From Hyaloperonospora brassicae (lineage: Eukaryota; Oomycota; Peronosporomycetes; Peronosporales; Peronosporaceae), in assembly GCA_947650285.1 (NCBI GenBank), contig CANTFL010001448.1, forward strand, positions 186,001-250,000: a DNA stretch of 64,000 bases. Direction: 5' to 3'. The stretch's first letter is position 1; every line of letters begins with the position of its first letter. The position numbers and the translations under genes were made by a program. Positions 28,830 through 42,117 of this stretch are shown here, one piece after another. The notes beneath the pieces were generated by a model. The model saw only the letters and a list, made by a program, of their open reading frames with translations, was not told where the DNA came from and did no database searches.

Positions 28830-31800
28830 CGAACCAATCGGCGCCAGATGGAAAGTACACATTAACAAAATCAACAATTTCCCGCGACATGAATGAGCCA
28901 TAACATATTTAAGGTAATGACGGATTAAGTGTTGGGCCATGCAAATGCTAATTTTTCCCTGGTCTTAGAATGTAAAAAATTAGTTGCAAGTGCTTGAACT
29001 AAATCGGTTCTTGCATTATATGCGGAACGTCAAGGTCAAGCATACATGATTATTAGTGGCTAAAATCGAGGCTTTTTCTAATACATGGTTAGTGGTTATA
29101 TTTGATGAAAACGAACGAGAACTCAGCAGCGCATCGATCTACGAAAGTGTAGACGACGATAGGACTCAAATTGAGCGATAAAGTCTCAATTTTGTGAGAG
29201 GTGTGTAAATTAATTATTGATCAATGAATTTAATCTCCACCAAGGACCTATTTTTAGTTCATTTGCCGTCAGAGTTGCTGAACGGTAAGGGAACTTGACA
29301 AAATATTGACTTAAAAATTGATTACAAGTCGTGTATCATATATCATTGGTCACGGGTTCGTAAACAGGTCATTAAGATGGACAATTTATTGCCAAGCGTG
29401 TAGTAGCGATCAACTTGAGAAACTTTTATCTTCCCACGAAGCTCTTCGACCTCTTATATGCTGTAACTACCAAATGATTGCGGGTATGCATGCATTATCA
29501 TATTGATTGCTAAATCGGTACCGGTTCAAAGGCCGATACCGAGAGAGGAAGTCGTTCTTAGATGATATGTGAAAGAGTATTATCTTTATTTCCATGGATA
29601 TGATGATTATATCTATCAAACTTTTGTACGTGTGACGAAGCATTTCGTACGTAACAATGAACGCCTTTCGTAGTGTACTCTAAGAGTGGCTACTGATAAC
29701 ACAAGGGATGAGTAAATACCCTGTCATATTGAAAAGATGTTATAGAGTATGTTGCAGTCGATACGAGATTAAGCACCGATCTACTTCGACGATGTCTTCA
29801 TCTGTAGCCGGGCGATAGACGGATAGACAGATGTAGAAGTCCACCTACCCCACGTCTGGGATGTCTTGCACTCACGAGCGGTCATCATCTCTAAAATTTG
29901 CAATGAAAAAATACTCGCAGCCATCTAAATATCACTTCTTTGTTGCATCGTCTGTAAAAAATGGCGTACGCCATGGTCTAGGGGAAGTAAGCCTTTTACC
30001 GTATATTGTATAAAGACAAGAACATATTGGTGGTGCTAGTCAATGCCAATGCATTTAAAAAATGCTTAGCGGTGTACTTTCACAAGTATTCGTGCAACTA
30101 CTATAAGTTGGACGTTTATAATAGCATATGTCACAATACAACGAGATGTTGTCATGTAGAGCTGATTGCTAGCAAGTATTTGAATGTATCAGCAAGAGTT
30201 TTGTAATATTATAAGCGATATGAATATTGCAGACTAATATAGGCCTTTCCATATGGTATGTGAAGCCAACGATTTCCTGATCGGCTGCGTTTTAATGAGA
30301 TTCGAAAGAGACGGTGAAGAGCAATTCGTTTATTATACTACGCGTCAGTGCAATTGACATATAAAATTTAAGCAGAGAATTACAAGGAACTACTTGGCCA
30401 GACGTACGCACTCAAAAGATTTGCATCTGTATCCCGGGAGGTTGACTGTTCTTTGCTTATGCGGGTCATGTGTCATAACGCACGGCTTTCGACTCTTCAC
30501 AATGTTGTCTTTAATTACATCTAGGAATTGATAGATCCAAAAAATACTTAAAACATGGAAAGTCAAACGTTCTCTCGTTCAACGTCGAGGATTCACTTCA
30601 CTCTCCACCTTTAACTTGACTGGAAACGAAATGAATAATGTTGGAAGCAGTAAACTACTGGCAAAATCCATCGGTCTATTTCTTGTGTTGCGTCACCAAT
30701 ACAACGCATAAAATCTACCACGTAAAACGCGCACGCATCCTTTCTTACAACTTGGTAATTTTTTTCCGCACTGTCAGAAAGAGTAATCCCTTAAAGGCGA
30801 GAATATCCACCACTATCAAAATTCATATCAGATCTTGCGATCAGTTTTTAAATGACTAACTTGTCTTGTAACGAATTTAACCTCCCTTTGTACTCAAAAC
30901 TAATTTTTTTCGGCCACGCGATGTAGTCTTAACGATATAAGATTGTACTTCGAAATTCAACCACGATAAATCTTACTTGTTGTTATCCTTCTAGAGACCG
31001 TTTTAATACTTCTGCAATGTAACAGTCAGGTCAGACGCCTGTCTTGCTCATGTTCAAGCTCCTCGCGTAGCTGAAGGATTATAAATTACTTTTCTTAAAA
31101 AAGGATGCGGGTTGACATCCGTGCCAGTTTCATGGAGGCAAGCCGGACGAGTTACCTCTTGCAGTGGCGGGTTTTTTAGAGTCGTGAGTTTGTCGTGCGC
31201 ACATATAAGGCCTCGTCCAAGAAATTAAAAGGTCCAATTTACAATTATGTATATCTTAAGACGTATGCCCCATGCGTTTATAAAAAATCGTAACGTCACA
31301 ATGCCTTTGTACATCTTTAAGCAGGTGCATACACTACAATTCGGCTTATTCAAGACGAAGGAAATCCTAAGAGCACGGAAGTGTTGGTCAATACAACTCT
31401 GATATTATTGTCTCCATTGGAGACAAGGCAAAACATCCTCTTTAGACAACCGGTGAAAGTTGTATCGCGCTCCGATTAGAGCACGTCTCTCGATCCTGCT
31501 GCGAGCTGAAACAATTTTGTTCATGTATACTTCACGTTTATTTCATTCAACTTTGTCGATACATTCATTACATATTTGATCGAATATGTGACCGTCGCGG
31601 TCATGATTCTGTTGTGCCACTATTTTCGAAATATTATTTAAACGCAGTAGGTGTGCTGAATGCTATAGTCTAGACACCGTAGTCAAGGCGATATATTATT
31701 GAAATTTATAATAAAAGGACTCCATAGCAAGCTGTAAATATTTCATAACAACGATCTAAACTTAGTTGGGGTGTCAATTCATCTTGGAAGCGATACGAGA

Positions 31801-32404
31801 TGTTACCACTAGGTCGACTGTCACCGTGCCTCGAACTTAGGTCGCGCTTGAATAATTATAATTGGCTCTATTCAGAAGATATATCATGTGAATGAACAGA
31901 CAGCCCTAGATTTCTTGTGATCGCGGCTTCACATCCGCCACCGTTATACAATGTTTGAGTCGTCAACTCTACCGCTCGGCATAAATGGCAGGCTCAGAAT
32001 AAGGTTATGATTTAAATGCAACGTTTTAACCTTCCGAGATAAGATTCTGAGGATCAAAATTATCGTTGTTATGGATTGCACCCGTGAATGGTGAAGCAGG
32101 TGCACTATCTAGACGTAATTTGTCACCACATTCACCTACAACCATTAAATTTGAAGTCTGTTCGATATCAATCCAGAAGATTCAATATACTACTACTTGA
32201 TAGCTATATGACCTCTCAGCTGATTGCATTCGTGTAGACGCGTTTTTTGCAAATTTGGCTGCAAGCCGCATAGCCTTGCGAATCGTGCGATGAGAATTGA
32301 AAATGGGGGTTAGAATAGATTAACAAGCACTCTTCTGTGTCGGATTAACTTCTTGTAATAAATCTATCTCAATTCAATAGCCAACCAATAAGTATCATTT
32401 TTGG

Positions 32405-32813
32405 TGGTACGGGTGGGGATGAGTCCGTTGTATGTTAGAGACAACGGAGACGGTTTAAAGTCGTATTGTAATAATCTTTACAAATTTCAATGCTACGTAT
32501 ATAATTATAAGAAATCTCTATGGCAATTTACGGCATTGTATAAATTCTATTCTGTGACCATAATTGCCACCAATCTATTCTTGAAGCAAGCAACCGGTAG
32601 TGAGCGGATACCTTCATCAAGGTCTCACAATTTTAATTTAGACGTAACTTTACAAATATTTCCAAGCAGTGTTTTTTTGCGCTAGATACATTTCATTTTT
32701 GTTTTATGTACGTTGCCAAACATAGCATTAACTTAATTTTACAACGTCCTGTTTAATATATTCATTAACAATGGTTTTAAGCATTTTAAGTGTAATTTTC
32801 AAGACCTGTTACA
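32405..32813 (+). repeat. right LTR of copy 2
   Basis: Starts TGGTACGGGTGGGG, has GCCACCAATC near its middle, ends CCTGTTACA. The alignment to the copy-1 LTR is weak but in order. Confidence 0.5.
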
Positions 32814-33059
32814 GGTAAGGTTCGACTTTACCCGATTTATTGCAACCATGACAGCTTGATAAATGTAAAGATTAGAGACGGACGATATGTGGAAACGCAA
32901 ATAAATCAAGGGGAATGGGACGATAGATACGGTAAACATATAAAATCAGCACTTTGAGACGTGCGGAATCGACTGTACGCCATCTGCATCTTGACTATGT
33001 CAAGTTGTAGTGAAAGAAAATCACATTATGGATAGTGTGCACGAAAGAAGCTATCACCG

Positions 33060-33960
33060 AATATATTTTACTTTTACTTTTTACCTACCTTGTACGAGTT
33101 CAATACAACCGCTTGATACGGGCACTGAGCTCAACCGAACGTGTTGGCGGCGCAGCCTAGTATACTAAAACCCCAGTGGTGGCAGACGATAAAAATACCA
33201 AAGATCACCGATAGGCAGGAAATTCGGTAGTACCCGAGGTGGCACTGGACAAGATGCTCGCCATGATTGGCAACTGCTCGGAGCGGATGGTCAGAACGAA
33301 ATTTCATCAAACCGGAAACTTCGCTGTAAACGCGAGGACTCTAAGGAATAAAGCATTTTTGAGTTGGTTCATGTATCAAGGGGCGAGATTTACTTTCGGA
33401 CTTTTAAGTATTTCTCGCCTCCGAACTGTGTAATAACCGTCTCGTCGGATGCTTATTTGGTGCTGACGGCCATCTCTGACTGGGGATCACATGGTGGACA
33501 CGCCAAATGAGGTGGATATCACCCTTGGTATGGCTTTAAGACCTGAGCCTTGATTCTATGAGCAGGGTATACTCACGGGAGTATGCGAGTATAAAGAAGC
33601 TAGATTCGGTGTGTTACCTACATGGACAGGTCCGGAAAGGCATACCGAATGGTATCCAAGGAAGTTGGCACTGCAACCTTTTGGTGGATAGGAACTATAA
33701 CATGGCCTTGGTAGCGGGCACTCGAGTGGGTTGAATATAGTTTTAAAAAGGTTCTATGTTCCAAGAGTGCTTGTGGTTTCTTGCGGCCTTATGAAATTAA
33801 GATCGATGTTCTCGGTCAACACCTCGCTACTAATGCGTCGAAGTTCTACCGCCGGCAGGTGGAAACCTGGTGGTTTAAGCGCCACACGTTGGAGAAATCT
33901 ATTCAAGATTGCGCCTGGCCTTCACTAACAAGATTGCAGACCCTTACGTACCTTTCTATT
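33060..33960 (+). pseudogene. fragment of another retroelement gag
   Basis: GC-richer than its surroundings. Open stretches give MLAMIGNCSERMVRTKF and later LGQHLATNASKFYRRQVETWW, a layout seen in gag proteins of oomycete LTR elements (a conserved Tyr/Trp-Trp pair after an Ala-rich helix). The reading is broken by stops. Downstream it runs straight into the left inverted-repeat arm at 33950. Family assignment (copia- or gypsy-like) is uncertain. Confidence 0.4.
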
Positions 33961-34879
33961 GTCTATAATGCAGCTGGTGCTTTTGCCGAGCCATCGGTTT
34001 ATTGATGGATAGATGTGGATATTGTTTAGCTTTGTTACGTATCGAGACAAGAAATATAGATTACATTGGCAAATGTGGACCCATGTCTACGCTGGATCAT
34101 GGGGCAAACTCTGGAGTCGAAATATCGAGTCGATAAAAGAACGAGCATAGGGTTCTGCTTTAATTTACTCAGGTAAGGCAAATATCTGTATCATCGTGCA
34201 AAAGTATTTGGAAACAAAACAATACATGTATTCTTGCAACCGTCTTCCGGTGGGACAAATGCGAAGTCTGCTCGGAAGCACTACTAACGCTCTACTGTAA
34301 TTATTAGAGACCTTACTCATGCACAACAAAATCTTAACCATTGGCACGCCTTGCAATCAACAACATACCAAGATGATAACTAAATGGTACATCATGGCAC
34401 TTCTACATGATCTGCGATAGCCAGTTATCTTACATCGAGTAGAATAGCGACGCGTGATGAGTTTCCGGTAGCGAACATGTGGAAAAGGAAAATCGTCACG
34501 TGGTGTGTAGCGATCCGGTAAGAGCCCATACGTCATCTTTGAGGTCTTAAACTCTTGCATGGACGCATTTCAAAAATAGCCATTTTAACTTACAATACTT
34601 ATCCTTTTCCGTAAGTCTTTCATTCTCAATTCGTCAAGCAGTATCCAAGGTGGAAGACCATAAGTCACGCTTGCAACGATGGAGGCCTCACTATTATATA
34701 TTATATAATTTTCCAAATCAAGCTGATACATGTTTGAATCAGAACGATGCTTTTCAGTATCAATTACAACTACGCGTAGAAAGTATATTCAGCTACGATC
34801 AGTGGAAACGATGACATTTACCAAAATTTGGACTATGCACGATCGTGTGTAATGAAGCATGGTCGATACAGGTGATAAA

Positions 34880-35465
34880 AATTCATGTTGTGGTGAAGTA
34901 GTGATCACAAATTGCTTGTGATATCGACTCTTCACTAGCACCCAGACGTCCGACTATCGGAGGGGTTACTTCGCTATCGTGTTTAGTTCTTTCTTCACCT
35001 TGTGTACCCGTCGTTTGGGCAGGATGCACGCTTCCATATGGACTCGTGCTGGTGAAAAACTTGACCGCATTTGGGATGGATTAGTGGTTGAATGAAAGTC
35101 TTCACACGATCATAGGTTATTTTAGGGTGCTCGATACGTGTCACCCTGGTTTATACGAGATTGCCTCGTCCAAAGTAGATGCTTCATTCGTAACCATTCT
35201 GAATACCCGAGCTGTCTCGAGATCCTTCACTCTGCGTTCAATCGCAGTCGAAGAGTTTGGAGATATCTTGCACTCCTGGACAAATTATCCAGGAGTGATC
35301 TTCGTAGTTGTGGGATTCCAAACAATCCTACCCGCAAAGAGGAAAGATACGTGTGCACTTATAAGTAAATTGACTTATCATTAAATATTATCCTACCAAA
35401 GTCTAAACCTCTGGCTAATCTTATTGCATTCGTTAGAATAAACCATTACGTGTCGCTATGTGCTG
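34880..35465 (-). repeat. dispersed repeat family, copy in left arm
   Basis: On the minus strand it reads the family marker ACGGGTACACAAGGTG (marker at about 34995-35015) and the CCTCCGATAGTCGG block. Same as the right-arm copy. Confidence 0.75.
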
Positions 35466-35547
35466 TCGAAATTTGATCTTCCATCGTATTCGGTGGTTCA
35501 CACCATATTACCAAAACATAATCATCGAAAGATTGCGGTTCACGACA

Positions 35548-35665
35548 TCGCGTCACACGAGACCACGTCACCCAATACCACATCCTCTAACATCACGTTA
35601 CCCAACATCACACACTTCCAAGATCGCATCATCCAAGATCGCACCTTTCAAGATCGGGGTTGAAA
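35548..35665. repeat. degenerate 15-bp minisatellite
   Basis: Units such as GATCGCATCATCCAA and GATCGCACCTTTCAA repeat with a 15-base period in the left arm; the right arm has the complement at about 40400-40520. A similar 15-bp run (ACTACCCTGCGATCC) lies at 47549-47600. Confidence 0.75.
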
Positions 35666-36739
35666 ATTTCTTCACCCGATATCGCGGTGTAGTGCACCCC
35701 ATTGTGTGGCTCACATCAAAGCAAATTTCGTACTTAGTCAGAGCGTGATCTACGGTCCACACTTCTTTTCGCTACGCTTCACCACATTTTCCTTATCGAT
35801 AAGCCAAGAATTCCACCTGTGCATACTTCACGTAAATTTGATTTATAATACGCACTGAATGAGTGAGCTAACATTCTTGCGTCTGGAGAAATGGTAACAG
35901 ACAACAGTTTGCCGACTTTTGTACCATGGTGCGTCAACACACGTCCAAATGTTATAATGCTGACTTCACAAGTTACGTCAAACGATCTGTCTTGGTCTTC
36001 ACTCGTCAACACTTTCATTCGCATTCTCTTTAATTGGTTTCATCAAAGTAATATGATTCATATTCAATAACCTATGAACGATTTACAGTGTTCAAAATCA
36101 TACACGAATTAGGCATGTCATATCGGTGTTATCGCGCAATTAATTGTTTAGGCATGACAACTAATAGAGAGGATTCGACTGATGAAATACCTGTATTTGC
36201 ATAGAGAAGATTCGCATGATCAAATACAAGTATTCACGCGTACAAATCTTAGTACAAGACTTCCATTCGATGTATCTGTCTTTTATCAATTTACTGCCGT
36301 GAACTTGCGTTTTTCCATCAACTACGACCATTGAGTAAATACGTGTAATCTTCTCTGCAATAAATTCAATACGTTTTTGATTGTTTCGCTAATAATATCT
36401 TCCAAGAAATGCCTAGGTTCTAGCATCGTCAATCAAGCTATCTCCGGAGACAATGTCGTGGTCAAAATTAGACCAAGCGTGCACCACCTACGATAAATCC
36501 GTTTCTCATACAAGTCATTTGACATATCATTTACTTCCGGGTATCGTCCCTTCAGTCTCTCGGGCACTCATTTCCTCGTCATCAGCAAGATGTGGTCACG
36601 CAACCAGAGAGATGTTCTATGCTATCGACTCCCAACAGATCTAGGATGGGGATGCTGCCATGAAAAAGAAAGATTAAACTATTTTTTTCTTTATAAGTGA
36701 ATTTCGCTCTCGAGCTGATTCTCCAGGTCATGCGACGAC

Positions 36740-39326
36740 GAATGGAAGTGGTGCATCTTTTACGCCATTTAGGCTCCCGTATCGATGTCTATATAATGCG
36801 TTTAGGCAAAACAATTTCCTGAATTGCATAGATGTCCAATTATGGTATTAATTAATTTACTGCTGACTCCATTTCACCTTATAAGGACAACAACACGTTT
36901 TGAGATTATCTACCCATAAGATTTAATTAATTTAAATTATAAGGTGTCGTCAGGCGTTTATAAAAACCAACTTTGTCAAATTAATAATGCATCGTTTATT
37001 TTAATGTCAAGGTCTCAGGTTGTCATATAACCATTTCTATCGATAAAGGCATGTGATCATAGTGATAACAAAAATTCACAATGTTTATGTGAAGCCTTGA
37101 TATCGATTACTAATATATGTTAAATATTGCATGGTGAATCTGAACCATCATTTGTAAATTGTTGCCCTCCAAAAATAGCATTTGAGTGTGCGGTCAATAT
37201 ATTATGCATACGTAAATGACACTCCAGTTGACGAAGATGCGTAATAGTTCCTTCATTATGTAATTTGACACAAAGGTATCATTGTCCAGATTATTCTTAC
37301 GAAAGTATATATGCAGTATAGATGGACTTACATGGGTCTAGAAATACTTTTAATGCTTATAATGACGAAAAAATTACCGCCATAGCTAATCTTGGTTATT
37401 TTTTCTGCATTTATATTACATTAATACTTCATTACAGCACTTCATTTGCGTCTTTGTCCTTTGTTGCCTTACGGTCGATCGTTAAGCTTAACTTTCGACA
37501 TATTTAGCAAATGGATCCGATACATACAGGTGGAGGCGTTCTATCCTGTAGATGAGTCGATAAGTGGCTGTAGATTGCAGCAGGTTGCAAACCTCTGATC
37601 AATTGTAAGCTATAGGTGTGCTGCCTTCGAAATGCTAAATGCTAGTATTCCATCTCTAAAAAGCAAATTTTTTATCGTCTAGTTGATAGTATAAATGGTC
37701 TAGGAACGAGCCCTTTATTTTAATCTCACGTCACCTCGTAATGTAATTTCGGGAAAGGAGTATTAAAACATATGTTTACAAGTCTACCCGACAAATATTT
37801 TAATAATGGAATAAATTGCACCTTATTAAATGGCACATGAAAAAAACTACAAATTATTGCATACGGTAAGAAAAACGTGTAAGATCCGCTGCACGCTTTA
37901 TAATACAATAACTTCTCTCGACGTATATATTTGGCACGCAGCGGTTGCATTTTTTGATAAATACGCGCCTTCGTCTTTACGCTACCTATGATTATTTGGG
38001 TCGTGAAGCTAGATCTACTAGGTTCATACTTGTTATCGTCCCGCTAGATTAAATTTCGAAGCATACACTTAGTCGATTAATCATCATAGCGAATAATATT
38101 TAATAATGTCATCGAATTTAACAAAAGGTGATAACTTTGTATAAACATTTGCGATAAAATCAAAGATGCAGCGAGCCTTAAGGTGGCGTACAGGAGTCGA
38201 CCTGAAATAAGTGGCAGCTTTTCAACGTTCTGCCAGAATATTTACCGTCAATAAATACATATGAACTATATGCTGGTTATAATATACGTTATCAAATTTG
38301 TAAAATGTATACTCGTTTATTGTTCCACATTACTCGTTCCCCTTAAGTATAACATCATGGTACTGAGAGCTAGCCTCCGAAGTAAGAACTGGTTCACGGC
38401 TTGCATTCGGGGTCGTTTAATCAGGTGGATTGTACGCAAATGGTGTTTGCTTTATCCCCATTATTTTTATATCTATTAAGTCCCAATAATTAGACGCAGA
38501 CAAGTGATCCCTATTGCTATAAGGAACTATGCGTGTCCCTGATGAGATTTGGCAAGGTTTGGACACTTACTCCGGTACTAAACGTATACTTATGTGGGCT
38601 AGGGAGCACAGAAAGATATCGGTAATATCATTTGGTGATAATGTGATGTGTATTTTTAATAATCTTGCATTATTTTTCTATCAATTCAGTGCACCTATCT
38701 ATAAATATATTTTTGGTCAGATGGAAATCATACATATTTACTCACCACTGATGGCGTGTCTCCACCATTTGGAGCCATGATGGCATATCGCAGCCTATAT
38801 TTAAGTAAACGTGTGCAGCGGATAACAGTATTCTTCATCATTTTATCTAAACGGTAAAACCATTCGGGTAATTTAAAAACTCAACTATGATTAGTCAGAT
38901 AAAGATAATAAATATAGTGTGCCACGACAATTTACATTGTGTATTTCTCAATTATAATGTCAACCGAGAACTAACCTTGCTACAATATATGTTTATCTAA
39001 TTGAATGTGTAGGGTAACTCTTTGACAATACCTCTGTCACGTGTACAACAGCAGACTGTAATTATCACCTTCTCTGCTATTTCACATCCTTGTTAACATT
39101 GCAAAGTTCTATAGATATAATTAAGAAAGATACTATACTCTTTGTGATAAAAAATCTTGAAAATAAAATGGACACGTGGCTTCCATTTGATCAAGTTTGG
39201 CATCATGCTCATCAACAGTCCATTCATAGCTTTACGAGATGTAGAAACATTTTCTCCTTCATCATTATTTCATATTGACCAATATTTATTATGCCCACCA
39301 TCTTCCGTACAATATTCCTTGCGTAT
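36740..39326. other. spacer between inverted-repeat arms, no gene
   Basis: 2.59 kb of AT-rich unique sequence. I see no coding, RNA or element in it. Confidence 0.6.
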
Positions 39327-42117
39327 GTCATCGCATGACCTGGAGAATCAGCTCGAGAGCGAAATTCACTTATAAAGAAAAAAATAGTTTAATCTTTCTT
39401 TGTCATGGCAGCATCCCCATCCTAGATCTGTTGGGAGTCCGATAGCATAGAACATCTCTCTGGTTGCGTGACCACATCTTGCTGATGACGAGGAAATGAG
39501 TGCCCGAGAGACTGAAGGGACGATACCCGGAAGTAAATGATATGTCAAATGACTTTTATGAGAAACGGATTTATCGTAGGTGGTGCACGCTTGGTCTAAT
39601 TTTGACCACGACATTGTCTCCGGAGATAGCTTGATTGACGATGCTAGAACCTAGGCATTTCTTGGAAGATATTATTAGCGAAACAATCAAAAACGTATTG
39701 AATTTATTGCAGAGAAGATTACACGTATTTACTCAATGGTCGTAGTTGATGGAAAAACGCAAGTTCACGGCAGTAAATTGATAAAAGACAGATACATCGA
39801 ATGGAAGTCTTGTACTAAGATTTGTACGCGTGAATACTTGTATTTGATCATGCGAATCTTCTCTATGCAAATACAGGTATTTCATCAGTCGAATCCTCTC
39901 TATTAGTTGGCATGCCTAAACAATTAATTGCGCGATAACACCGATATGACATGCCTAATTCGTGTATGATTTTGAACACTGTAAATCGTTCATAGGTTAT
40001 TGAATATGAATCATATTACTTTGATGAAACCAATTAAAGAGAATGCGAATGAAAGTGTTGACGAGTGAAGACCAAGACAGATCGTTTGACGTAACTTGTG
40101 AAGTCAGCATTATAACATTTGGACGTGTGTTGACGCACCATGGTACAAAAGTCGGCAAACTGTTGTCTGTTACCATTTCTCCAGACGCAAGAATGTTAGC
40201 TCACTCATTCAGTGCGTATTATAAATCAAATTTACGTGAAGTATGCACAGGTGGAATTCTTGGCTTATCGATAAGGAAAATGTGGTGAAGCGTAGCGAAA
40301 AGAAGTGTGGACCGTAGATCACGCTCTGACTAAGTACGAAATTTGCTTTGATGTGAGCCACACAATGGGGTGCACTACACCGCGATATCGGGTGAAGAAA
40401 TTTTCAACCCCGATCTTGAAAGGTGCGATCTTGGATGATGCGATCTTGGAAGTGTGTGATGTTGGGTAACGTGATGTTAGAGGATGTGGTATTGGGTGAC
40501 GTGGTCTCGTGTGACGCGATGTCGTGAACCGCAATCTTTCGATGATTATGTTTTGGTAATATGGTGTGAACCACCGAATACGATGGAAGATCAAATTTCG
40601 ACAGCACATAGCGACACGTAATGGTTTATTCTAACGAATGCAATAAGATTAGCCAGAGGTTTAGACTTTGGTAGGATAATATTTAATGATAAGTCAATTT
40701 ACTTATAAGTGCACACGTATCTTTCCTCTTTGCGGGTAGGATTGTTTGGAATCCCACAACTACGAAGATCACTCCTGGATAATTTGTCCAGGAGTGCAAG
40801 ATATCTCCAAACTCTTCGACTGCGATTGAACGCAGAGTGAAGGATCTCGAGACAGCTCGGGTATTCAGAATGGTTACGAATGAAGCATCTACTTTGGACG
40901 AGGCAATCTCGTATAAACCAGGGTGACACGTATCGAGCACCCTAAAATAACCTATGATCGTGTGAAGACTTTCATTCAACCACTAATCCATCCCAAATGC
41001 GGTCAAGTTTTTCACCAGCACGAGTCCATATGGAAGCGTGCATCCTGCCCAAACGACGGGTACACAAGGTGAAGAAAGAACTAAACACGATAGCGAAGTA
41101 ACCCCTCCGATAGTCGGACGTCTGGGTGCTAGTGAAGAGTCGATATCACAAGCAATTTGTGATCACTACTTCACCACAACATGAATTTTTATCACCTGTA
41201 TCGACCATGCTTCATTACACACGATCGTGCATAGTCCAAATTTTGGTAAATGTCATCGTTTCCACTGATCGTAGCTGAATATACTTTCTACGCGTAGTTG
41301 TAATTGATACTGAAAAGCATCGTTCTGATTCAAACATGTATCAGCTTGATTTGGAAAATTATATAATATATAATAGTGAGGCCTCCATCGTTGCAAGCGT
41401 GACTTATGGTCTTCCACCTTGGATACTGCTTGACGAATTGAGAATGAAAGACTTACGGAAAAGGATAAGTATTGTAAGTTAAAATGGCTATTTTTGAAAT
41501 GCGTCCATGCAAGAGTTCAAGACCTCAAAGATGACGTATGGGCTCTTACCGGATCGCTACACACCACGTGACGATTTTCCTTTTCCACATGTTCGCTACC
41601 GGAAACTCATCACGCGTCGCTGTTCTACTCGATGTAAGATAACTGGCTATCGCAGATCATGTAGAAGTGCCATGATGTACCATTTAGTTATCATCTTGGT
41701 ATGTTGTTGATTGCAAGGCGTGCCAATGGTTAAGATTTTGTTGTGCATGATTAAGGTCTCTAATAATTACAGTAGAGCGTTAGTAGTGCTTCCGAGCAGA
41801 CTTCGCATTTGTCCCACCGGAAGACGGTTGCAAGAATACATGTATTGTTTTGTTTCCAAATACTTTTGCACGATGATACAGATATTTGCCTTACCTGAGT
41901 AAATTAAAGCAGAACCCTATGCTCGTTCTTTTATCGACTCGATATTTCGACTCCAGAGTTTGCCCCATGATCCAGCGTAGACATGGGTCCACATTTGTCA
42001 ATGTAATCTATATTTCTTGTCTCGATACGTAACAAAGCTAAACAATATCCACATCGATCCATCAATAAACCGATGGCTCGGCAAAAGCACCAGCTGCATT
42101 ATAGACAATAGAAAGGT
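39327..42117. repeat. right arm of a 2.8-kb inverted repeat
   Basis: Mirror of the left arm. The outer end stops at 42117 (GAAAGGT) and the sequence past it (CTAGATC...) is not related to what lies left of 33950. No direct duplications flank the pair. Confidence 0.95.
40600..41200 (+). repeat. dispersed repeat family, copy in right arm
   Basis: Same markers in plus orientation: ACGGGTACACAAGGTG near 41055-41071 and CCTCCGATAGTCGG near 41103. Confidence 0.75.

Larger units (their letters stand above)
26735..32813 (+). mobile_element. second copy of the same Gypsy family, heavily decayed
   Basis: Similarity to copy 1 can be followed in order: an LTR-like start (26735-27225, ends CCCGTTATA) then a gag start resembling 18788 (27258-27400, with CACGTCACGCGTGAA); a zinc-free middle; an RNase H remnant (30240-30420, GTATGTGAAGCCAACGATTT); an integrase C-terminal remnant (30630-30770, AGTAAACTACTGG); antisense-ORF remnants (31430-32300); and a right LTR of 409 bp (32405-32813) carrying CCACCAATC. 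No long frame survives; the copy is AT-richer than copy 1. No target duplication found. Confidence 0.7.
33950..36739. repeat. left arm of a 2.8-kb inverted repeat
   Basis: Reverse complement of 39327-42117. Outer end ACCTTTCTATTGTC at 33950; inner end CTCCAGGTCATGCGA at 36721-36735. About ten mismatches and one 1-base indel (near 36627) were seen over about 2.79 kb, so roughly 99.6% identity by eye. It contains one copy of the dispersed repeat family below and a 15-bp minisatellite. No intact gene; short open frames exist in both arms identically. Confidence 0.95.

Noticed and set aside
33950..42117. Inverted repeat as a TIR or foldback transposon
   Set aside because: No target-site duplication at the outer ends, no transposase, and the left boundary seems to cut a gag fossil.
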